Origin: Euglena gracilis
Lineage: Eukaryota; Euglenida; Euglenophyceae; Euglenales
Reading direction: 5' to 3'
Assembly: GCA_039621445.1 (NCBI GenBank)
Contig: CP154954.1
Span: 2,728,001-2,792,000, forward strand
DNA: 64,000 bases
Under the pieces are notes generated by a model. That model was not told where the DNA came from. It saw nothing but the letters and a program-made list of their open reading frames with translations, and made no database searches. Each line of letters begins with the position of its first letter. Within the stretch, counting starts at the first letter, position 1. Of this stretch, positions 42,000-64,000 are shown piece after piece. Both the position numbers and the translations under genes were made by a program.

Positions 42000-43128
42000 G
42001 TGCCTGGCGTCCCACGGTGCCTTGCGGCCATGTCTCTCTTTCAACCTGCAGGGCCCTCCCCTTTGGTGGTTGGACCAGACCCCCCCATGTCCAACAACCC
42101 CCCCTATTTGTATCCCCCCCCCCGGCCGCAGGACACCTTTTCGGAGGTTTGGCCAGTCCGCAACCTTAAATGACTGATTGGGAGAAAACCACCCGCGAAA
42201 GTGCCCATCGATAACAAAACCGTAACAAAAAATCATTTCGGGTGACTTTGGTCATTTTCCGGCTGTTTTTTTTATAGGCCCAAATCAGTTGGTTTTGCCA
42301 CCACATCTCACCGAGTCTATACCGATGGCCACCGCATCCCAGGGTCAAACGGGGCCACAGGGCCACCGAACGTTGCCATCGTTCGGCACCAACCCCCCCA
42401 CCAGTGCACTGTGGCTGCCAGCCGGTCAGTGTCCTGTCCGTGCTGCTGCTGCTGCTGCTGCTGCCCCTGGCGGCTGTCCTCCGTCTCACGGGCCGTGGAC
42501 CAGGGTGTAGCTTGAGAAATTTTGACCCCACCCACCGGGGGGGCCTGCCAGCCAGCAGCCTTTTTCCAGCCTGGACCCCCTTCCCCCCCCTCAATGAGAT
42601 TGATTTATTTCCAGCCGCCTGAAGGACTGCTGGACGGAAACTTTTTCAATTTTTCGCATTTGGAGGTACAAAAATGGGCAAAAATGGGTCAAAAATGGGG
42701 GAAAATGAGTCAGATTTGGGCTGGCCAGGAAAAATTTGGGTAAAAAATCGATTTTTTTTTTGCACAGTTGGCAGTTTTTAAATTTTTGATTTTTTGGTTC
42801 CTGGTTCGACCCCAAATCGGGCCCCGCTCCAGCTCGGGAACCCCGGGGGGGGCGTCAGGCAGCAGCCTTTTTCCAGCCAGCCCAAACTTTCCAGCCTCTG
42901 AGCCCCCCCGGGGGGGGGGGCGTTTACAAACGCCCTGACCCTGACAACGTGCGCAGTGGGGGATGGCGACTTCCACGGTGGGGTGGCTGGGCTTCAAGGT
43001 TCCATGTGCCTGTGACCTGCAACTTGTGCACTTCGTTCCCCCGTGCCGGGCTTCTTTTTAAGGAAGCTCAACCCCCCCCAAGGCAGGGGGGTAGGTCACT
43101 TCCGACCCCCAGGGTGATGTTTTGGGTG

Positions 43129-43424
43129 CAGGGTTTTTTTTTATTTTTGTACCCCCTCCCCCGGAGGGGAGCGGGAGAGGGCGGGTGGGTCCCTTGGACC
43201 CCCCTCCCCCCTGGGGGGGGTGGGGGTAGGGGCTGGTGGGTATATCTTTTTTTGGCGCCAAAGGCACCGAAAAATTTAAAAAATTCTATTTTTAGCATTT
43301 TTGGCCATTTTCGGGCAAAGGTGGGTGGGTCCCCCGGGACCCCCTCCCCTGGGGGGGGGAGGTGGGTGGGTGGGTGGGGGGGTGCCGCGCCCCTCCCCCC
43401 TCCCCCCACTCTTAAAAAACCCTG
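43129..43424. mobile_element. hAT-like MITE, TIR CAGGGTTTTTT, intact (copy 2)
   Basis: Starts CAGGGTTTTTTTTTTATTTTTG and ends CTTAAAAAACCCTG. TTTGGGTG flanks it exactly at 43,121-43,128 and 43,425-43,432. The interior includes TTGGACCCCCC, the hairpin GGCGCCAAAGGCACC and a GTGGGTCCCCCGGGACCCC palindrome. The copy 1 counterpart is rearranged. Confidence 0.87.
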
Positions 43425-43964
43425 TTTGGGTGGGTGGTGCTATGTCACACCCCCCCGTGGGGCTTGAAAATTACCATTTTCTAGGGAAATTTGGTTTGGC
43501 AAGCACGAAAGCCGACCCCCCCCACCCCTGGGAGGTGTGCCTGGCACCCCATTGAAGGCACGTAAGAGGTAAGAGGCCTGCTCTGCGCCCGCAACCGGGC
43601 CAACCTGTTCCTTTTGCTTTTTTTTTGGCGAACGGTTGCCTGAAAACCACCACCCAAATACATTTGGTTTCACTTCTTGAAAAGTTTGGTGGGAATGTGT
43701 ATTGTTTTTTTGCTCAGGGAGAAGAAAACCCCTAAAATCTGGGCCTGACCTTGCCAACCTGGCCTCATCCCAGGTACCCCCCCCTTCTTTTTAAGGGTGC
43801 CCAGGTACACCAAAGGGGGGTGCTAGATTCGCTCTAAGCCTCGGATTTGGTATTGGAGGCACAGGGAAGGACATTTTGACAGAGGGACTCCATGGCCATC
43901 GGAGCTTGGCGATGGGAAACGTGCCCTTTTCTGAACCCGAACCAGCACAGCCACCCCCTCGCAG

Positions 43965-56366
<12,402 letters not shown>

Positions 56367-56455
56367 CCGCGTTCCACTGCCAGCATGTCTGCCTTGACGC
56401 CCGCACAAAAACATGGTCCTATTGAGGGTCTGCCTCGCTTGCCACGTTTGGCACA

Positions 56456-56461
56456 AATAAA
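56456..56461 (+). promoter_or_regulatory. Possible polyadenylation signal AATAAA (copy 2)
   Basis: Same context as 20,361, 90 bases after the stop codon. Confidence 0.5.
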
Positions 56462-57532
56462 ATTTCTTTCACTGCCAGCTCGTGACCTGCAGACGACACC
56501 TTCCTCGCCGCCTCCGTCGGCCAGGTGAATCCAGACAAACAAAATCTGCGACCCCGTCAGGATTTTTCAATTCCTTTGAAAGCTGTTCCCCAGTTTTTTT
56601 ATTTGTGTTCTGCTGAAAATAAACTTCAAAATAAAAATACCCTCAATAATTTTACACGAATGCATGCATTTTACCAAGACGGAATGGTGCAAGGCAATAC
56701 CTCCAGGGATGTCAGTTCAAAGATGACAGACCTCAGCTGTTTAGACCTCCCAAAGCCTCAGGGTTAGATATTCTGTGGGTTACAGGGGGGATTGTGGGGA
56801 CTTTTTGGGATGAGGAGATTCGGAAAAGGCAGTTTCCCACCGGTATGTGGACAGTTCGCCCAACGCAGCAACCTATATTTGGCTGAGCGAAAGGGGCACA
56901 ACACTTCCCCAAAGTGAACCAAACGTTTTTCTTTTTTGGCTTCTTGGACCAAAAAGCTATGGGCAGGGTGATTGTATCGGCAACGTCAGAAAAAAAAAAA
57001 AAAACGCTGCAACGACCGGAAAAACACTTTCCTACCCTCAAATCATGATTGGATTAAACAATGGAAGGAATGGACGGGAAATAGCAAATTCGTTTTGTGG
57101 CCTGAATTCTGTATCCAGAAACATATGGATGGAAATTTTTATATTATATATAATATTAATAATATATAATGTCAGATATTAATTTTTATAAAACATGGAA
57201 ATTTCTGACAAATAGCATTTGCATTCATACCCCGGGGTCCAGGTGCCACCCTCCCTCGGCAAGGGATGGCAAGCAGAGGTTTCAAAAAGCAAACAACAAC
57301 AACTCTGGTCTGAACCAGAAATGCTACGGGCGAAAGCAGAGCCCTCAACACGCATGGGCGGTACTCTCCGACCCCGGCTGTGGCACCGCAGACCACCTCA
57401 CATCACCGTGGTGGTGTCTGTGGAGGACAGGGGTTTTTCTTTTTAGCCTTGGACCCCCGGGGGGAGAGGGGGGTAGGGTGGGTGCGTGGCCGAGCCTCCC
57501 CCCTGGGGGGTCCCCACAGGGGGGGGATATAC
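56462..57532. other. Intergenic stretch (copy 2)
   Basis: Counterpart of 20,367-21,442, including the self-complementary AT block near 57,140. Confidence 0.5.
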
Positions 57533-57898
57533 CTCCCCCCCCCCTTTTCTAAGCACCACCCTTGTCTAAGCACCACCCCCCCGGTTCTTACCCATCTTTT
57601 TACAGGTCATCGTCACGGGGAGGTTTATTTTGTGTGCATTTTTAAGGGAAATTTCTCAAAAATTTCGAAATTTCTGCAACTTCTGAGACCTGATTTGGTG
57701 AGGTATTGTTGATTTCTGCATCCAAATGTGTGTAAGTTCAACAGTGCACCTTCAAATTAAGGGGAATTTTTCCTTTTTTTCGGCGCGAAGCGCCGGATTT
57801 TTTTTCGCAGTCAAATTTTTCCCCCCTTGTCTAAGCACCGCCCCCCTGGTTCTTACCCATGTTTTGGCAAAATAAGCACCAACCCCCCCCCCCCCTGG

Positions 57899-57931
<33 letters not shown>

Positions 57932-58039
57932 GAAAAAGGAAACACAAGAACCAAAAAAAAAAAAAACCAAAAAAGAGCACCCAAAAAAAAAAAAGAAAAA
58001 AAAAGGCGACCAAAAAAAAAAAAAAAAAAAACAAAAAGA

Positions 58040-58084
<45 letters not shown>

Positions 58085-58169
58085 AAAAAAAACACCCCAA
58101 AACACCCAAAAAAAGAAAGCCCCTGGTTTCTTACCCATCTTTTCCGGTTCTTAGACAAGGGGGGGGGGG
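57533..58169. mobile_element. Family E element, first member, with A-rich insert (copy 2)
   Basis: Counterpart of 21,443-21,834, interrupted at about 57,901-58,120 by a long C-run and an A-rich tract. Confidence 0.6.
57901..58120. repeat. C-run plus A-rich tract, copy 2 only
   Basis: About 21 C then roughly 190 bases of A with scattered C and G (AAAAAAAAAAGAAAAAGGAA at the start). Copy 1 reads straight from GGTTCTTACCCAT across this point. Either an inserted low-complexity tract or an error in sequencing/assembly across homopolymers. Confidence 0.9.
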
Positions 58170-58908
58170 ATATACTTTTCGGAAAGCGCCGAAGGCGCCG
58201 AAAAGGTTTGAAAAAGGCACTGTTTTCAGCATTTCCCCAACTTTTTGGCCATTTTCCGGGAAAGTCGAGTGGGTCCTCTGGACCCCCCCGGTGCCCCAGG
58301 GCCCCAGGGGGTGGGTGGGTGGATGTGGTCCCTTCCACTCCCTGCATCCGAGGCCCTTGGCAGAGACGGCTGTTCTGTGTGGCTGTTGACTGACCCCTCC
58401 TGTCCATGTCGACACGGCTCGAGACGAACACACTCCGCCGCTGCCCGGACCTTGGGACAGTGGACCTGCCTGCCTGTTTCTGGGCTGCTTGCATTGTCCC
58501 CAGAACAGCTCTCCCGCAGTCCTTTGCCTCAAGTTTCGCATTTAATTAATTAAATTTTTTTTACTGTTTTATGTGGATGGATAATGGAACAGAATCCCAG
58601 AGAGTGGAGACGCCCAGTGTGACCCCCTGGTTGTTTTAAAAGTCATGCAACTTACCTCACAGGTTGCAGGTCATGGGGGTTATGACCCCCCCCCCCGGTC
58701 ACAGGTTGCAGGTTGCGAAAAATTTAACACCACCGAACTACGACCGCTCCCTCATTTACGACCGACCACCCCCCCGGTCGCAGGTTGCAATTATGGGGGT
58801 GTTACGACCCCCCCCCCCCGGTCACAGGTTGCAGGAACCCACCCGGTCGTACGACAAGGGGGGGGGGGCGGGTAAGGACCGCCTTGGTGTGTGTGTGTGT
58901 GTGTGTGT

Positions 58909-59282
58909 CCCCCTCCTGTCTAAGAACCACCCTTGTCTGAGCATCACCTCCTGGTTCTTACCCGTCTCTTTAAAGGTCTTCTTGGGGAGGCTTATTTTGT
59001 GTGTGTTTTTAGAGAAATTTCTTGAAAATTTGGAAATTTTTAGAAATTTCCGAAGCCTGATATGATGAGATTTTGTTGATTTTTGCATCCAAATTCCTAT
59101 GAGTGCAACTGTGGACCTCCGAATTAAGGGAAATTTTTCCTTTTCGCCGCGAAGCGTCGGAGTTTTTCGCAGTCGAAAATTTCCCTCTTGTCTGAGCACC
59201 ACACCCCCGGTTCTTACCCATAGTTTGGCAAATATATTTTGTGCTTACCCATGTTTTCCTGTGCTTAGATAAGGGGGGGGGG
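58909..59282. mobile_element. Family E element, second member (copy 2)
   Basis: Counterpart of 22,571-22,943 with few differences. Confidence 0.6.
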
Positions 59283-59360
59283 CAGGGTTCGATATAAGGA
59301 CGGCACACGGGGTTTAGGTGGGGGTGTCACCCTCACCCCTCCTGGACCGGAGGGGGGTCC

Positions 59361-60520
59361 GGACCACCTCCCACCTGCCAAGTGCGGACCACCCCGGGGG
59401 GTACCCGGACCCCCCCAAAAGGACTTTTCCGCGGAAAATTTTTTTTGACAAAATTTTGCCCAAAAAGTGCCCGAAATGGCACTTTGGGCTGTTTTGGGGG
59501 ATCAAAATTATAGGCCCGGATCAACGCACCGTGCTGAAAATCAGTCACCTGGACCGCGTCACTGTTTTGGTGGGGGGTGTACACCCCCCCCTGGACCGGA
59601 GGGGGTCTGGACCTCCTACCATCCCTTTTATCGAAGCCTTGGGGAGGTACACTTCTTATTCCAGTGTATGAGCCCCAAACAGCCAGAGTCATGGGTCAGG
59701 GAATCGGCTGGGCACAGGTTTTTCTGACACATTTTCCAAGTGGTGCATATCTCTAGTGTCAAATAGCACCAGAGCAGATAATTGCTAAAACTTTGGCTTT
59801 CAAGGTTCCGGGGGGGAGGTGAATGGGTTTTTTTTTGGCTGCTCACCTCTCTCCAGGTGAAGCGAAGTTGAGGGTTTGAGGTTGGGTGGTCGCAGGGGTT
59901 TTGGTGTAAACCGGGTGGGGGGGGGTGGAACTTTTTTTGGGTTTTCCCCCGTGTTTGCATGTTCGTCGGTGACCCCCCCTGGGGGGGGGGGAGGTGACCT
60001 CCCTTTTGGAAATGATTGTGTCCCAAGAAGGAAAGTGGACCTAAGGGAGCACGTTGCGCCTCGGATGGGCGGGCGTGAATGAGGTGCTCGCTAGAACTGG
60101 AAATGGGGTTTTTTTTTTGTCTTGCCTTGCCCCCCCCCACACCCCCCCGGGTTGTCATGCCCGAGACCCGTCAGGGTCCCCCCAAACCTGGGGGCTGGTG
60201 CCCGTTCTGACCTCAGGGATCTAGGAAGTCAGGAGGGTCCGTTCCCCGGTCGCGCAACTGAGCGCTCCGTTTCCCGGTGGGGACCTCGCAGCGCACCCCG
60301 GCGCCCGGTGGGCAGCGGGCTCCCCCCCCCAACCCCGCCCGTCAACAAAACCCAGGGGGCACGGGGCTGGGTAGGACCCGGTCGGGCGCGGCTCCCCGCC
60401 CCCGCTGCCCAGGCTGGCCCCGGGGCCGCGCGGGCGAGGGGGACAGGCGACCTGGGGGCAGGAGTCGCGGGCCTGACAACACCTTCACCTCGGCGGACCA
60501 AGCGACCGCCGGCCCCCCAG
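59361..60520. other. Non-coding stretch after copy 2
   Basis: Begins with GGACCACCTCCC and inverted GGACC/GGTCC motifs, has CCTGGACCGGAGGGGG at 59,341 and again at 59,590, then G-runs at 59,917 and 59,983. The GC-rich part from 60,120 is open in several frames; only the last part has splice support (next entry). Confidence 0.45.
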
Positions 60521-60698
60521 TGCTTGTGGCTGCCCCCGGGGCGAGAGCTGTGCCACAAGGTCGAGGAGCCCGGCGTTTTTCGCCTCGTCTGGGGGGAGGA
60601 CCCCGCCACCCTGAAGCGCTGGCGTTTTGGAAGCCTCCTGACAATTCGGATGCCCGCGTGCTCCTCCCCCTGTTTAGTTACCAACACCTCCAGTCAAG
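60521..60698 (+). CDS. Well-bounded exon, unknown product
   Basis: Acceptor CCGGCCCCCCAG and strong donor GTCAAG|GTAATT. Fifty-nine codons plus one base: CLWLPPGRELCHKVEEPGVF, RLVWGEDPATLKRWRFGSLL, TIRMPACSSPCLVTNTSSQ. A charged, Trp-containing globular-looking segment. The one-base remainder does not fit the start of the sirtuin reading frame, so it probably belongs to another gene. No family is recognised. Confidence 0.55.
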
Positions 60699-61338
60699 GT
60701 AATTCACCCCCCCGTACCAGGGCCGCTCGAAAAGCACCGTTGGGAAGGCCTTGGTGGAACCAGGGAACTGCGTATAGGTGGCTGGTGTCTGAGACGAAAA
60801 TACGGAAGTGTCGCACCGATGGAGAAATTGGAGGTGATTTGGGGCGTGTAATTGGATCCGAAGGGCGGTAACCCAGAACAAGTGGAAACCCAGGGCCACT
60901 CCTCCCCCCCTCCGAAAAAAAAACTTTCCCAATTGTGTTGTGTTTCCCCAAAATGGTCCCGGTGCGAAGTGCGGAACTTTTTTTTCGGGCCTTTTTGTCT
61001 TCCTTTGTTTGCACGTTCGTCGTTTTCGACAGTGACCCTCCTCCCAGGGGGGATGAGGAGAGTGCCTGACTGGCTTTTGGAAAGTGACTGTCCAATTTTT
61101 TTTTTCAACATGGAAAGTGGGAACCTCGTCCTCCCTCACCAGCAGAAAGCTCAAACGATTGCCTGCACCAGGGTCGCCAGTTCTCCCTCAGAAACTGCCA
61201 TATCCCATATGCCCCAAAACCCGCCGGTGTCCGTCAGCGTCCCCCGGGTACCGGCCAACCCCCGCACAAAACTGTGGGTGGGCCCAGCCCTCCCCGTGCC
61301 CCAGCCCTCCCCGTGCCCCAGGCCTCAGGCCGCCCCAC
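60699..61338. other. Stretch upstream of the sirtuin
   Basis: Mixed composition with A and T runs at 60,916, 60,978 and 61,097 and CCTCCCCGTGCCCCAG tandem pairs at 61,290-61,322. No TATA-like or other promoter motif is convincing. Confidence 0.4.
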
Positions 61339-61504
61339 ATGCCCGGCTTCGCGCCGGCCGCCCCGCCGCTGGCCCCCGAGGCCGTGCGTGCGCTGACAGC
61401 CCTCCTCGGGCAAGTCCGCCGCCTGCTGGTCGTGACGGGGGCGGGCTGCAGCACGGAGTCCGGCATCCCTGACTATCGCTCCCCGTCTGGCAGCCTGTCC
61501 CAAG
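61339..61504 (+). CDS. Sirtuin exon 1 (NAD-binding GAG and GIPDYRS motifs)
   Basis: ATG at 61,339, donor CCCAAG|GTGTGG, phase 1. [16 protein letters not shown] occupies residues 33-48. The frame is open upstream, so an earlier start or exon is possible. Confidence 0.83.
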
Positions 61505-63508
61505 GTGTGGTTGGACTGCCGAGCCCCTGCAGCGTCTCCCTCCCTGAGTGGTTTACGTGTGGCCCTTCATCAATAAGTACCCCCCCCCCCCCGGAAACTG
61601 TCACCTGGCACGTTGGTGAGTACCAGGGACCTTATACCTGATAAACCCCCCCCCAAATAAGACCCCCCCATAAAATGGACCCCCCCCCCCACAATAAGAC
61701 TCCCCCCGGCCCTTCCAAGCAAAAATCCATGAAATGGACCCCCCCCATGAATAAGACCCCCCCTGCCGGCGCGAAGCGCCAGATTTTTGAAAAATGGTAC
61801 ATTTTTGGGGGGAAAATCTGCTATTTTGGGACTGTTTTCACACAATTCAGCATATTTTACCCTATTTGTCTGGCGCGAAGCGCCGAATTTTTCGAAAAGT
61901 GGTATTTTGGGGTGTCATTTTTGGACATTTGGGGGGTCGAAAAATTTTCCAGCAAAAATCCATAAAATGGACCCCCCCCCCATGAATAAGACCCCCCCTT
62001 GGGCTTTCCAGCAACCGACCCATGAAATGGACCCCCGGTCTTATTTTTGGGGGGGGTTTAGTTTCTGAGACATGACAGTGTCCCGGAGGGGTTGTTTGGG
62101 TCCCCAGAAGAAGCTTGCGATCCAGTTGCCACCACCCTTACAATTTTAAACCTTACATTTCCCATCCAGGTTGGTAAGTGTTTCCTGACACTTTCAGCAA
62201 ATTGTGCCTATCAGCCTATTGTTCTTTTTCATCATTATTTATGTGTGTATGATTTTTTATTTGATTATTTTGTGTATGATTCTTTCGTCTGATTTGTCAA
62301 CGTTCATGTCAATGAAATTCAAAGCTGTCATCCGTCGAAAAAGCCCGATTGATTTTGCTTCCGGGCCCCGATGCTAAAACGAGAGGGTTGCCACATGACT
62401 GAAAGTACCATCCTGTCCATGGAGTTGTCTCCTGTCTGGAAAAGTCTTCTTCGGAGGACAGTGGCGCTGCTGTCTCTCAGGCCACAAGCCCACGACGTAC
62501 CAGGAGTTTGTGAAGTCGCCCGAGAAGCGGCAGCGATATTGGGCGAGGGCATACCTCGGCTGGGACCGGTTTGCCCAGGCAAAGGTTTGTCTCCCCCCTG
62601 TTTCCTTTCTTGAAAATATAGTTCCCAGCTTTTTTTTGGCCTCCTTTTGCAACATACTTGGAGGGTTGGAACCGCCGAGCAAGGTCGGGCTGGCAGTGCT
62701 CGGTTGGCTGGGATGGCTGCTTGCAGGACAGGGGATGACAACTCTTTGATGACAATGACGAGACACGGGATGACAATAGCAAGTGCTTTGTGGTCCTCGG
62801 ATGTGAGCCGGCTCTCCCCCTCCACCCCCCTCCCCCCACAGCCAAACGCCATACACTTCGCCCTGGCCGAGTTGGAGGCACGCGGACGGGTCCACCACAC
62901 CCAACGCTGCCCCTGGACGAACGAATCGTGGCCATCCAGTCCCACCCCCCGTCCTGTGCAATTCTCACCCCCACAAAACGATCACAGAGCCCAGAAGACA
63001 CTGTCGGCCCAACATGGCAGCTTGGCCACTTTGGAAAGCTCCACAGATTTGTCACCCGGTTTGCACTCGCTGCCTCATGGACCGGGGGGGGGGGCAGATA
63101 CGTAGGTCCTTCCCCCCGCCGCCATGGGAAGTTCCCAGTGAAGGTTTGCGCCGTGCATTTTAAGCTGGCGGTTTTTTGATTTCCCAGACCCAGAACTGCA
63201 CGTGAAATTGTTTTGGTTTTATATGGTTGTGTGCTTGCTATTTTTTTTGTGCTTATCGACGGCCATTGAAGTTGAAGCAGAAGCGAACGAACCTGTTCGG
63301 TGACCACTTCCCTGGGGGGGGGGGTGAGCAAACCATGGCTGCCAGCCCCGGAACGGACACACGGACCGGCTCACTCTCCCGCCGGCCGCCGTGGCGCGGC
63401 AGCGGTGGCGCTGTGCTCACGCAGAACGTGGACGGGCTGCACACGGCGGCGGGCAGCCGGGCCGTCACGGAGCTGCACGGCAACGCCCGCTCCGTAGTCT
63501 GCCTCCAG
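61339..63508 (+). CDS. Class II sirtuin (SIRT4/SRT2-like), 5' part, runs off window
   Basis: NAD-dependent protein deacylase/ADP-ribosyltransferase family, class II members usually mitochondrial. Exons at 61,339-61,504, 62,481-62,584, 62,842-62,889 and about 63,403-63,508. Exons 1-3 join in phase to about 106 residues: [18 protein letters not shown] (NAD-binding GAGxS and GIPDYRS), [20 protein letters not shown] (class II RYWAR), [11 protein letters not shown]. Exon 4 gives [13 protein letters not shown] and ELHG, which holds the catalytic histidine. The zinc-binding cysteines and Rossmann end would lie to the right. Exon 3 ends in phase 0 but the best exon 4 acceptor needs phase 2, a one-base conflict that could mean an unseen micro-exon, an unusual donor or decay. 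The short N-terminus has no obvious targeting peptide. Confidence 0.85.
61641..62061. mobile_element. Inverted-repeat element in sirtuin intron 1
   Basis: Starts TAAACCCCCCCCCAAATAAG and ends with the near inverse TTATTTTTGGGGGGGGTTTA. Inside, CCATGAAATGGACCCCC and CATGAATAAGACCCCCCC motifs repeat at both ends and two GGCGCGAAGCGCC hairpins (61,769 and 61,873) occupy the centre. Termini resemble the element at 32,204. Confidence 0.6.
62062..62480. other. Rest of sirtuin intron 1
   Basis: AT-rich TTTATTTGATTATTTTG region, ending in the acceptor GTCTCTCAG. No other feature seen. Confidence 0.5.
62481..62584 (+). CDS. Sirtuin exon 2 (RYWAR motif)
   Basis: Acceptor TGTCTCTCAG, donor GCAAAG|GTTTGT. 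The two leading bases complete a glycine from exon 1. [20 protein letters not shown] then [15 protein letters not shown], the class II cofactor-loop region. Confidence 0.85.
62842..62889 (+). CDS. Sirtuin exon 3
   Basis: Acceptor CCCCCCACAG, donor GGACGG|GTCCAC. Sixteen codons, [16 protein letters not shown], matching the PNxxHxALxxLExxG helix before the TQNVD motif in the family. Confidence 0.8.
62890..63402. other. Sirtuin intron 3
   Basis: Contains a G-run at 63,084 and AACCTGTTCGGTGACCACTT at 63,289, a motif shared with 15,611-15,631 and 51,758. No coding signal. Confidence 0.5.
63403..63508 (+). CDS. Sirtuin exon 4 (TQNVDGLH and ELHG motifs)
   Basis: Reads [20 protein letters not shown] then [12 protein letters not shown], ending at CCTCCAG|GTCCCT in phase 0. 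The left border after GGCGCGGCAG is the best guess; GCTCACGCAG at 63,424 fits exon 3 phase but would remove VLTQ. Confidence 0.78.
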
Positions 63509-64000
63509 GTCCCTTGCCCCATCCCTCACCGCTGTGATGGGGGGCCAGGACGTCTTAGCAGGACCTTTAAGCTGTAGGAACCCATCCCCCCCGGGGGGGG
63601 GGTGGCTTTTCCAGCCAGCCCATATTTTCCAGCCTCTGAGCTGGACCCAGGGATATGAAGGCTGTCAGTATTGGGTATGGGGGGCGACCCCCCCCCCCGG
63701 GCGGGCGGTGAGGTGGGGGTGTAAGGGGTACCTGGCCATACAGCAAACTGGGCCAGAAGCGAAGTTAGCGCCGGCCATGAACAGAGACACAGCCACAGTG
63801 CAACTAGGGGGGCGGTAAGGTGATAGGGGGGATCTGGATCCCCCCCCATGTGTTGGAGGGGGATCTGGATCCGGACCCCCCCTCCTCGGCAGGTTCCAAA
63901 AAAAGCGTGAACTTTTTTCCAGTGCTGCCACCGGAAAATGAGCAAAAAAAACACGTTTTGCTTCACTTTTGAGCACATTGCCTACCTTTTGATGTTTTTG
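63509..64000. other. Right-edge intron stretch
   Basis: G-run at 63,592, CCAGCC-family piece at 63,608-63,650, C-run at 63,690 and a GGGGATCTGGATCC direct repeat at 63,828 and 63,858. The remaining sirtuin exons are outside the window. Confidence 0.5.

Noticed and set aside
57752-58393. Lys-rich and Phe-rich frames over the A-rich tract
   Set aside because: Produced by the low-complexity A/C tract; absent from copy 1.
60122-60871. 249-codon frame through the GC-rich region
   Set aside because: Only its part at 60,521-60,698 has splice borders and protein-like composition; the rest is Pro/Arg/Gly bias of GC-rich DNA.

Overview
This window is nuclear DNA from a eukaryote. Coding capacity sits in short GC-rich exons (about 35-190 bases) with GT-AG borders. 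They are separated by introns of hundreds to thousands of bases that are full of microsatellites, C/G homopolymers, hairpins and short inverted-repeat elements. I see no operons, ribosome binding sites, rRNA, convincing tRNA or CRISPR. The species cannot be fixed: an alga, another protist or an early-branching animal would all fit.

Layout. (1) Positions 1-23,029 and 34,203-59,360 are two copies of one segment in the same orientation, similar down to splice sites but differing by substitutions, insertions, a small inversion and repeat lengths. Both begin at the tail of a terminal exon, carry several unassigned candidate exons, and then a multi-exon gene whose 3' half reads as an mTERF-repeat protein (about 10.2-20.3 kb in copy 1, 44.0-56.4 kb in copy 2). 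That gene is followed by a poly(A)-signal-like AATAAA and a repeat-rich tail. Each mTERF copy has its own defects: a one-base frameshift in copy 1, and in copy 2 one splice donor changed from GT to GA and one from GT to GC. (2) Positions 23,030-34,202 lie between the copies: a satellite of about 162 bases in seven units, a two-unit tandem repeat, a minisatellite, unassigned exons (the best series at 29.9-30.8 kb), a broken minus-strand ORF and a nearly perfect 111-base palindrome. (3) Positions 59,361-64,000 follow copy 2: one well-bounded exon of unknown function, then the first exons of a class II (SIRT4/SRT2-like) sirtuin gene that runs off the right edge.

Mobile DNA. Several short non-coding elements have CA...TG terminal inverted repeats and 8-base target-site duplications, the signature of hAT-type MITEs. 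Some sit at the same site in both copies (older than the duplication), while others are in copy 2 only. Copy 2 also holds a minus-strand fragment with the cysteine/histidine motif found near the C-terminus of many non-LTR retrotransposon polyproteins.

How the genes relate. The two recognisable families, mTERF (organelle nucleic-acid binding) and class II sirtuin (NAD-dependent, often mitochondrial), both usually act in organelles. Nothing here shows that they work together. The doubled locus may be a real segmental duplication or two unmerged haplotypes placed in series by an assembler; sequence alone cannot decide.
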